This document shows positions 1-5,071 of a stretch of DNA of 5,534 bases, piece after piece; the first letter of the stretch is position 1; every line of letters begins with the position of its first letter. The DNA is from Candidatus Binatia bacterium (GTDB lineage: Bacteria > Desulfobacterota_B > Binatia > UBA9968 > JAJDTQ01). Below the pieces are notes generated by a model that was given only the letters and a program-made list of their open reading frames with translations, made no database searches and was not told the origin of the DNA. The DNA is taken from NCBI GenBank assembly GCA_022827045.1, contig JAJDTQ010000186.1, positions 1 through 5,534 of the forward strand. The letters run 5' to 3'. The position numbers were made by a program, and so were the translations under genes.

Positions 1-141
1 TAATGATATCGATATTGTTTCTCATGTCAATCTGTACCAAAATAATACATGGCTACAATATTTTGAATGAAAATCCCCTGAAATCCCTTCGAATCAAACA
101 CTTGACTCGAATATCAACCGGAAATCAGGGGGAACTTCGGG
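1..141. other. AT-rich non-coding stretch at the left edge
   Basis: This stretch lies beyond the stop codon of the phosphatase gene and holds no convincing gene on either strand; the only open frames are short and run into low-quality sequence. Its base composition is very unlike the rest of the window: I count 40 G/C in the first 120 bases, against a clearly GC-rich remainder. It contains short direct repeats (AAATCCC at 71-77 and 81-87), a 7-bp inverted repeat (CCCCTGA at 75-81, TCAGGGG at 125-131) and a leftward promoter-like pair. The likeliest reading is the upstream control region of a leftward gene outside the window; the edge of an acquired segment is the alternative. Confidence 0.6.
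3..30 (-). promoter_or_regulatory. Sigma70-like promoter pointing left out of the window
   Basis: On the minus strand there is an exact TTGACA -35 box (plus-strand 25-30) followed after 16 bases by TATCAT (plus-strand 3-8), which matches the TATAAT -10 consensus at five of six positions. The surrounding DNA is AT-rich, as expected of a promoter. A perfect 10-bp palindrome, ATATCGATAT at 6-15, overlaps the -10 box and spacer and could be part of an operator. The transcript would start at or just beyond the window edge, so its gene is not visible. AT-rich DNA produces such matches by chance more often than GC-rich DNA does. Confidence 0.4.
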
Positions 142-741
142 CTAGATCGGGCCGTCGCCGACGGTTGGGCCGCTTGACACCCAGGCGGCCTGGGCCTCGG
201 TTTCGATTGCTCCCGGACGGGCGGCTCGGACGCGCCGGATCGCGTCGGCCGGCGTCATGCCGAGCTCGGTGAGCAGCCTCGCCGCCACCATGCCCGTACG
301 CCCGAGCCCGGCCGCGCAATGGATGAGAACCCTCTCGCCGCGCCCGAGTGATCCGAGAACGCGACCCTTCGCGCGATCCCAGGCATCGACGAACTCCGGG
401 CCGGGTGTGCCCATGTCGGGAATCGGCAGGTGATGCCATTCAAGGCCGTTCGCTTGCAACGCGCGGGCGAGATCCGGCACCCCGAGGCGGGAGAACTCGC
501 GCGCCTCGATCAGGGTGAGAACCGCCGACGGGCGCCACGCGGCGATGGCCGCGACGTCGCAGGCGAGATCGCGCCGCCAGTGTCGGCCCGGGTCGCCCGC
601 CTGGTTGCGCCCCGGGCAGTGCACCAGGCCGAGCGTGCCGCCGCCCGGAGCGTGAACCATGGTGATGCGGAGCGGTCCGCCTGGCGGCTCCTCCGGCGCG
701 GAGGCCGTGCTTTCCGGTGCGGTTTCGTGCCGCCCGGTCAT
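142..741 (-). CDS. Dual-specificity / CDKN3-like protein-tyrosine phosphatase
   Basis: A cytoplasmic cysteine-dependent phosphatase of 199 residues with no signal peptide or membrane segment. The active-site P-loop HCAAGLGRTG lies at about residues 141-150, giving Cys142 as nucleophile and Arg148 as phosphate-binding residue. Asp109 in the upstream LPIPDMGTP segment is the likely general acid. The N-terminal half carries GTLGLVHCPG (about 35-44) and a WRRDLACDVAAI segment, the pattern I associate with bacterial relatives of the cyclin-dependent kinase inhibitor 3 phosphatase family. The start at 741 is chosen because an AGGA lies 11 bases upstream and the folded domain follows soon after. In-frame ATGs at 843 and 918 would add low-complexity sequence and run into the hairpin region; ATG 660 lacks a ribosome binding site. 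The gene lies 228 bp behind the binding-protein gene on the same strand, so co-transcription is possible but unproven. Its substrate cannot be read from the sequence; a phosphoprotein or a small phosphorylated metabolite are both possible. Confidence 0.8.
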   Translation of the reverse strand: MTGRHETAPESTASAPEEPPGGPLRITMVHAPGGGTLGLVHCPGRNQAGDPGRHWRRDLACDVAAIAAWRPSAVLTLIEAREFSRLGVPDLARALQANGLEWHHLPIPDMGTPGPEFVDAWDRAKGRVLGSLGRGERVLIHCAAGLGRTGMVAARLLTELGMTPADAIRRVRAARPGAIETEAQAAWVSSGPTVGDGPI

Positions 742-865
742 GTTGCGCGGCGTCCTGATCAGGCTGCTTCCCCGGCCGCTCCGGCGGCGGGGTAATTTCG
801 CCGCTCCCGAAAGCGGGAATCCGGGCCGGACAGGTTCATGCATGTGGACGGCGGAGCCCGGAGCC

Positions 866-896
866 GGCCCACCCGCCCGACATCGGGCGGAGGGCC
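866..896 (-). terminator. GC-rich hairpin downstream of the binding-protein gene (distal)
   Basis: Arms GGCCC (866-870) and GGGCC (892-896) enclose a second stem, CCGCCCG (873-879) with CGGGCGG (884-890), around a four-base loop; only a small 2:1 internal loop interrupts the 12 base pairs. It begins about 74 bases past the binding-protein stop codon. No T-tract follows on either strand, so it is not a classical intrinsic terminator. It could be a Rho-type or U-less terminator, a 3'-end stabilising structure for the binding-protein mRNA, or a repeat element. Confidence 0.35.
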
Positions 897-901
897 ATCC
901 G

Positions 902-932
902 ACCGGCGGCCGGGACATCGGCCGCGGCCGGT
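902..932 (-). terminator. GC-rich hairpin downstream of the binding-protein gene (proximal)
   Basis: Outer arms ACCGGC (902-907) and GCCGGT (927-932) and inner arms GGCCG (908-912) and CGGCC (919-923) form 11 base pairs with a six-base loop and a three-base bulge (924-926). It starts 37 bases after the stop codon of the binding-protein gene. As with the neighbouring hairpin there is no following T-tract. Its position suits a transcript-end or mRNA-stabilising structure between the highly expressed binding protein and the phosphatase. Confidence 0.35.
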
Positions 933-969
933 GACGGAGAGCCCGCTTGGCCTTCCCTTCGGTTCGCTG

Positions 970-2004
970 CTAGTTCTTCGGCTCGGACTTCCCTTCGTAG
1001 CGATTGCGCCACTCCTTGATCAGGCGGTCGCGGTTCTTCGCCGCCCACGGGAAGTCGTTGTCGATCATGCGGGTCTGCACCTCCGGAGGGAAGTTGTCCC
1101 ACTTCTTCGTCATTACCGGCATGGCGACGACGGAATAGCGATGGGCGTAGATCTCCATCGCTTCCTCCGTCACCGACCAGTCGATGAAGCGTTGGGCGGC
1201 CTCCAGGTCCTTCACCCCGGTCATGATGGCCACGGCCTGCATCTCCCAGCCGATGCCTTCTTCCGGCACGATGATGTCGATCGGCGCGCCCTGGGATTTG
1301 AGCTTCGCGCCGCGGAACGGCCACGAGATGCCCACCACCGTCTCGCCCGACGCCGCCCGCTTGCAGGGCGTGGAACCGGAGTGGGTATAGGACGTGATGT
1401 TCTGGTGCAGCTTGTCCATGTAGTCCCAAGCCTCGTCTTCGCCCCAGATCTGGATCCAACTGGACACGTCGAGGAACCCGGTACCCGAGGAGGCCGGGTT
1501 CGGCATGATGATGTGACCCTTGTAGACCGGGTCGGCCAGATCGGCCCACTTGGTCGGTTTGGGCAGATTGTTCTTCTCCGCCTCGATGGTGTTGAAGCAG
1601 ATGGCGCCGGCCCAGCCGTAGATGCCGACCCAATGGTCCGGTTCGTTGTTGCCGTCCTGATAACGCTTGTCCAGTGCTTCGACCCCCTTCGGCGTATAGG
1701 GAACGAACATGCCCATCTCGTCAAAGGTCAGCATGCTCGTCGCCGCCATTCCGAAGAGCACGTCGGCACGGGGATTGTCCTTTTCGGCCAGCACCCTGGC
1801 GGCCATGATGCCGGTCGAATCGCGAACCCAACTGATATTGATGTCGGGGTGGGCCTTCTTCACCGCCTCGGCAATCACCTTGAGGTTGTCACCGTCGGTC
1901 GTCGAGTAGATGGTCAGTTCGGCGGCCGAGGCGGTCGCCGCGCCGAGCGCGAGCCCGGCCGTGATTCCGGCGAACGCCGCGAATCGCGGCAAGCGTCTGG
2001 TCAT
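970..2004 (-). CDS. phnS2: Periplasmic substrate-binding protein, putative 2-aminoethylphosphonate ABC importer
   Basis: A 344-residue precursor of a periplasmic binding protein that would capture 2-aminoethylphosphonate or a related aminophosphonate for the ABC importer encoded next door. Residues 1-27 form a signal peptide: MTRRLPR, a hydrophobic Ala/Gly/Leu core, and an ASA|AE signal peptidase I site. The mature protein starts with AELTIYSTTDGDN and carries segments typical of the family long named PhnS2: WVRDSTGIMAARVLAEKDNP (about 59-78), ADVLFGMAATS, ICFNTIEA, GHIIMPNPASSGTGFLDVS (about 163-181), YTHSGSTPC and the C-terminal PWAAKNRDR with a Lys/Glu-rich tail. The fold belongs to the iron-/thiamine-/putrescine-like cluster, and Fe(III) binding is the main alternative, but those segments favour the aminophosphonate group, which includes the AepX-type proteins. 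The start at 2004 is fixed by a strong GGGAGGAAA ribosome binding site (plus-strand 2009-2017) and by the signal peptide directly after it. The gene diverges from the ATPase and permease genes, which is unusual for an importer. Substrate identity is inferred from family resemblance only. Confidence 0.88.
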   Translation of the reverse strand: MTRRLPRFAAFAGITAGLALGAATASAAELTIYSTTDGDNLKVIAEAVKKAHPDINISWVRDSTGIMAARVLAEKDNPRADVLFGMAATSMLTFDEMGMFVPYTPKGVEALDKRYQDGNNEPDHWVGIYGWAGAICFNTIEAEKNNLPKPTKWADLADPVYKGHIIMPNPASSGTGFLDVSSWIQIWGEDEAWDYMDKLHQNITSYTHSGSTPCKRAASGETVVGISWPFRGAKLKSQGAPIDIIVPEEGIGWEMQAVAIMTGVKDLEAAQRFIDWSVTEEAMEIYAHRYSVVAMPVMTKKWDNFPPEVQTRMIDNDFPWAAKNRDRLIKEWRNRYEGKSEPKN

Positions 2005-2062
2005 GTCGTTTCCTCCCGGTTCGTCGACCCAGGGTCCGTTTCTTGGCCCCGATTGCGAATCA

Positions 2063-2091
2063 AGCATAGACGCGAGGCATCTGAACCACAA
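2063..2091 (-). promoter_or_regulatory. Candidate promoter for the binding-protein gene
   Basis: On the minus strand TTGTGG (plus-strand 2086-2091) is followed after exactly 17 bases by TATGCT (plus-strand 2063-2068), matching TTGACA at three positions and TATAAT at four. The resulting transcript would have a leader of roughly 50 bases containing the GATT-GCG-AATC and GACCC-A-GGGTC inverted repeats. The match is modest. Confidence 0.3.
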
Positions 2092-2198
2092 GCGAGGTAT
2101 CGACGTTCCGAATCGTGCGCGGAACCGGGCGCCGGCTTCGTTCGGCGAGCCGCGGTCCACGGCGGCGATCTCGCCGCAAGTCAGCGGAATACGCGGGC

Positions 2199-2204
2199 TA
2201 GAAT
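2199..2204 (+). promoter_or_regulatory. Candidate -10 box for the ATPase-permease operon
   Basis: TAGAAT matches the TATAAT consensus at five of six positions and lies 51 bases before the ATPase start codon. No convincing -35 box occurs at 16-18 bases upstream (GCAAGT or CGCAAG). The 16-bp inverted repeat at 2162-2177 ends 21 bases upstream, centred roughly 40 bases before the expected transcription start, a position suited to an activator. A -10 box without a -35 box plus an upstream operator is what an activator-dependent promoter would look like. Confidence 0.28.
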
Positions 2205-2255
2205 GGGTTGCGTGTCGGGCCGCGCGCCAGGCCTATCCGAGAGAGGGCAGCAGTC

Positions 2256-3362
2256 ATGACGGCCGAGGTCGGTACAGCCAGTGGCGGAATTCTGCAACTG
2301 AGCGGCGTGAGCAAGGAGTTCGGCGGTTTCCGCGCCCTCACCGACGTCAGCTTCAGCATCGCCGAAGGCGAGTTCATCTGTTTCCTCGGTCCCTCCGGCT
2401 GCGGCAAGACGACGCTGCTGCGTTGCATTGCCGGCTTGGAGACGCAGACCCGGGGCAGCATCCACATGGGCGGCGAGGATGTCTCCTGGCTGCCGCCATC
2501 GCGCCGCGACTTCGGCATCGTGTTCCAGTCCTATGCGCTGTTTCCGAACCTGACGGTGTCGGACAACGTTGCCTACGGGCTCGTCAACAAGGGCATGGCC
2601 CGCCCCGAGATCATCGCCCGCGTCACCGAGCTGCTCGATCTCATCGGTCTCGCCAGCCACGTGTCCAAGTACCCCAGTCAGCTTTCGGGCGGCGAACAGC
2701 AGCGCGTTGCGCTGGCCCGGGCGCTCGCCACGTCGCCGGGCTTGTTGTTGCTGGACGAACCCTTGTCGGCGTTGGACGCCAAGGTACGAGCACATCTGCG
2801 GCGGGAGATCCGTGCCATCCAGGACCGCCTGGGGGTGACCACCATCATGGTCACCCACGATCAGGAAGAGGCCCAGACGATGGCGGACCGGATCTTCGTC
2901 ATGAACGGCGGTCGCATCGAGCAGTTGGGCACCCCGGAAGAGATCTACAACGCGCCTGCGACACCGTTCGTCGCCGACTTCATCGGCGTGATGAACTTCT
3001 TCCCCGTCACGGTCGTGGCCGGGGAGGGCGTCACCGTGGGTGACCTGGCACTCGCCTGCGATGTCGGCGGCCAGGATGCGGGCGCCCGGGTGAACTGTGC
3101 CGTCCGTCCCGAAGACATCGTGCTGGTCGACGGCGGTGGAGACGGCGTCGCCAATACCCTCGAAGCGACCGTCAGCGACATCGAGTTCCTCGGATCCTTC
3201 GTCCGCCTCTACCTTGACGTGCCGGCCCTTGGTGACCGCGAACTGCGGGCGGACGTGCGCAAGGATCTGGCGCGTCGGCACGAGGTCGCGACGGGTCGCG
3301 CGGTGAGGCTGCACATTCCGCCCACGACGATCCGGCTCTACGGTACGGAGCCGACGACATGA
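2256..3362 (+). CDS. phnT2: ABC importer ATPase, putative 2-aminoethylphosphonate transport
   Basis: A 368-residue cytoplasmic ATPase that would power import of the substrate delivered by the divergent binding protein. All nucleotide-binding motifs are intact: Walker A GPSGCGKTT (45-53), Q-loop Gln91 in VFQSYALFP, signature LSGGEQQR (143-150), Walker B LLLLDEP with catalytic Glu168, D-loop SALD (171-174) and switch His201 in VTHDQEE. A C-terminal regulatory TOBE-like region follows from about residue 280, with CAVRPEDI and a final HIPPTTIRLY segment. Overall it resembles the FbpC/PotA-like group and, with PSRRDFGIVFQSYALFPNLT, the PhnT2 family (AepV-type). The start at 2256 is chosen over a TTG at 2208 because a GAGAGG purine stretch lies 9 bases upstream and because the extra residues from 2208 are Arg/Pro-rich and unlike the family. 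The stop overlaps the permease start by ATGA, indicating translational coupling. The ATPase role is certain; the substrate is by context. Confidence 0.9.
   Translation: MTAEVGTASGGILQLSGVSKEFGGFRALTDVSFSIAEGEFICFLGPSGCGKTTLLRCIAGLETQTRGSIHMGGEDVSWLPPSRRDFGIVFQSYALFPNLTVSDNVAYGLVNKGMARPEIIARVTELLDLIGLASHVSKYPSQLSGGEQQRVALARALATSPGLLLLDEPLSALDAKVRAHLRREIRAIQDRLGVTTIMVTHDQEEAQTMADRIFVMNGGRIEQLGTPEEIYNAPATPFVADFIGVMNFFPVTVVAGEGVTVGDLALACDVGGQDAGARVNCAVRPEDIVLVDGGGDGVANTLEATVSDIEFLGSFVRLYLDVPALGDRELRADVRKDLARRHEVATGRAVRLHIPPTTIRLYGTEPTT
3347..3361 (+). promoter_or_regulatory. Ribosome binding site and ATGA overlap at the permease start
   Basis: GGAG at 3347-3350 stands 8 bases ahead of ATG 3359, inside the end of the ATPase gene. 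The ATG shares bases with the TGA stop of the ATPase gene (3360-3362). This fixes the permease start and implies coupled translation of the two genes, with stoichiometry kept by re-initiation. Confidence 0.75.
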
Positions 3363-5059
3363 CGACGGCCGCCGTCGCCCTGAACCGGGCGCGGGGCAAG
3401 CTGCGGCTTGACCGGGACGATCTGACGGTCCGCTGGCTCGTTGCCGGTTTCGCGCTGTTCTTCGCGATCGCGCTTGTCATCCCTCTCTACATGATGATCT
3501 CGCGCAGCTTCTTCGACCGGAATGGCGACTTCATCGGACTCGCCAACTACCGCGAGTATTTCGACACCCCGGCCCTGTTCTATTCCATTCAGAACAGCTT
3601 CACCGTCGCCGGCATCAGCACCGCGATCGTCATCGTGCTGGCGTTCGCCTACGCCTACGCGCTGAACCGCACCTGCATGCGCTTCAAGGGCTTCTTCAAG
3701 GTCATCGCCATGGTGCCGCTGCTGAGCCCGTCGCTCCTGAAGGCGATTGCGCTGGTCTACTGGTTCGGCAAGCAGGGGATCCTGACGGATCTCCTGTTCG
3801 GCCATTCCATCTACGGGCCCATCGGCATCGTCATGGCCTCGGTGTTCTGGACCTTCCCGCATGCGGTGCTGATCATCGGCACGGCCCTGGCCCTCTCCGA
3901 CACTCGGCTCTACGAGGCCGCCGAGGTCCTGAAGACCCGCCCCTCCCGCGTCTTTCTCACCATCACCCTGCCCGGCGCCCGCTACGGCATCATCAGTGCC
4001 GTCATCGTGGTGTTCATCCTTGTCCTGACCGACTTCGGTGTGCCGAAGGTGATTGGCGGCAGCTACAACGTCATGGCCACCGACATCTACAAGGAGGTCA
4101 TCGGTCAGCAGAACTTCGAGATGGGGGCGGTGGTATCGGTCATCCTGCTGATCCCGGCGGTCATCGCCTTCGCCATAGACCGCATCGTGACGCGCAAGGC
4201 GGTGGCCCAGTTGTCCGCCCGGGCGGTGCCCTACGCGCCGAAACCGAACTGGCTGGTCGACAACGCCATGCTGGTCTACTGCCTGGTAATCACCGTCCTG
4301 ACGCTGGCCATTCTCGGCATGGCTCAATACGCGGCCCTGGTGAAGTTCTGGCCCTACAACCTGGAGCTGACCCTGGAGCACTTCTCGTTCGAGGTCCAGG
4401 GTGCGGATTGGGATAATTTCTACAACTCCCTGAAGGTCGCCGTCAGCGTCTCCGTCATCGGCACGTTCCTGATCTTCATCGGCGCCTACGTGGTGGAGAA
4501 GCCCCGCCGCGACTCCGTCGCGCGCCAGGCCATCCAGATGATGGCGCTCCTGCCGATGGCGGTACCGGGCCTGGTGCTGGGCCTGGCCTACCTGATGTTC
4601 GTCAATCACCCGTCGAATCCGCTCGGCTTCCTCTACGGCACGATCACGATCATCGCGCTCAGCACCATCACGCACTTCTATACCGTGACGCACCTGACCG
4701 CGGCGACCGCGCTCAAGCAGATGGACCGCGAGTTCGAGTCCGTCTCCGCCTCGTTGAAGGTGCCGCTGGCAAGGAGCTTCTGGCGCGTCACGATGCCGAT
4801 CTGCATGCCGGCGATCTTCGATATCTCGATCTACCTGTTCCTGAATTCCATGACGACCGTTTCCGCGGTGATCTTCCTCTACGGGCCGGCCACCAAGGTC
4901 GCCTCCGTCGCCGCCATCCATCTGGATGATTCCGGCGAGACGGCCGCCGCCGCCGCCATGGCCATGCTGATCGTCTACGCCTGCGTCGTCGTGCGGGTCC
5001 TGCACGTCATCGTCACCGGGCGGCTGCTGTACCGCCTCCAAGCCTGGCGCCGACGATAG
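3359..5059 (+). CDS. phnU2: Fused two-domain ABC importer permease, putative 2-aminoethylphosphonate transport
   Basis: A 566-residue inner-membrane permease made of two covalently joined BPD_transp_1-type halves, so a single chain supplies both transmembrane domains of the importer. I estimate about twelve membrane segments, near residues 27-47, 80-102, 114-134, 156-178, 209-229, 256-274, 301-321, 357-379, 393-413, 426-447, 484-504 and 531-553. Each half carries the cytoplasmic EAA coupling loop that contacts the ATPase: LYEAAEVLKTRPSRVFLTI (about 184-202) followed by TLPG, and a degenerate second loop FESVSASLKVPLARSFWRV (about 459-477) followed by TMP. The length and double-domain form agree with the PhnU2/AepW type and with FbpB-like iron permeases; the neighbours favour the former. 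The start at 3359 is set by the ATGA overlap. The gene ends 12 bp before the stop codon of the convergent ThDP enzyme gene, leaving no room for a separate terminator. Permease function is certain; substrate is inferred. Confidence 0.9.
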   Translation: MTTAAVALNRARGKLRLDRDDLTVRWLVAGFALFFAIALVIPLYMMISRSFFDRNGDFIGLANYREYFDTPALFYSIQNSFTVAGISTAIVIVLAFAYAYALNRTCMRFKGFFKVIAMVPLLSPSLLKAIALVYWFGKQGILTDLLFGHSIYGPIGIVMASVFWTFPHAVLIIGTALALSDTRLYEAAEVLKTRPSRVFLTITLPGARYGIISAVIVVFILVLTDFGVPKVIGGSYNVMATDIYKEVIGQQNFEMGAVVSVILLIPAVIAFAIDRIVTRKAVAQLSARAVPYAPKPNWLVDNAMLVYCLVITVLTLAILGMAQYAALVKFWPYNLELTLEHFSFEVQGADWDNFYNSLKVAVSVSVIGTFLIFIGAYVVEKPRRDSVARQAIQMMALLPMAVPGLVLGLAYLMFVNHPSNPLGFLYGTITIIALSTITHFYTVTHLTAATALKQMDREFESVSASLKVPLARSFWRVTMPICMPAIFDISIYLFLNSMTTVSAVIFLYGPATKVASVAAIHLDDSGETAAAAAMAMLIVYACVVVRVLHVIVTGRLLYRLQAWRRR

Positions 5060-5071
5060 AACGATGGCAGG

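Larger units (their letters stand above)
2005..2255. promoter_or_regulatory. Divergent control region between binding-protein and ATPase genes
   Basis: These 251 bases separate two divergently transcribed parts of the same importer and must hold promoters for both. I see several short perfect inverted repeats: GACCC-A-GGGTC at 2026-2036, GATT-GCG-AATC at 2051-2061, GTTCCG...CGGAAC at 2105-2125 (9-base spacer) and GCGGCGA-TC-TCGCCGC at 2162-2177. Any could be an operator for a regulator encoded elsewhere. The DNA is GC-rich, so single short palindromes are expected by chance, and no known Pho-box-like direct repeat was recognised. Confidence 0.6.

Noticed and set aside
86..95. CCCTTCGAATC resembling a tRNA T-arm, suggesting a tRNA fragment or attachment site
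   Set aside because: Only the loop-like word is present; there is no matching T-stem, acceptor end or anticodon arm nearby on either strand.
75..131. Inverted repeat CCCCTGA/TCAGGGG as a terminator for the phosphatase gene
   Set aside because: The 7-bp arms are separated by 43 bases, giving an unstable hairpin; only a short ATTTT follows on the minus strand.
805..818. Small hairpin TCCCG-AAAG-CGGGA as a terminator
   Set aside because: Only five base pairs, no T-tract, and it lies upstream of the phosphatase start, so it is most likely chance.
742..918. Longer form of the phosphatase starting at ATG 918 or 843
   Set aside because: The extra N-terminus is low-complexity; translation from 918 would run through the 866-896 hairpin, and neither start has a ribosome binding site.
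2208..2255. Upstream TTG start that would lengthen the ATPase by 16 residues
   Set aside because: The added residues are Arg/Pro-rich and unlike the family, and it would start only 4 bases after the candidate -10 box. ATG 2256 has a purine-rich stretch at a suitable distance.
838..2259. 473-codon open frame on the plus strand opposite the binding-protein gene
   Set aside because: The product is Arg/His/Gly/Val-rich with no recognisable motif, while the minus strand encodes a binding protein with signal peptide and strong ribosome binding site.
2181..3314. 377-codon minus-strand open frame opposite the ATPase gene
   Set aside because: It is antisense to intact Walker A, signature and Walker B motifs and its own translation is low-complexity; a composition artefact.
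3338..5041. 567-codon open frame on the minus strand, exactly opposite the permease gene
   Set aside because: Its product is an unbroken run of His, Asp, Gln, Arg and Gly with no domain or hydrophobic core. This is the usual shadow frame opposite a GC-rich gene, and the plus-strand frame encodes a clear permease.
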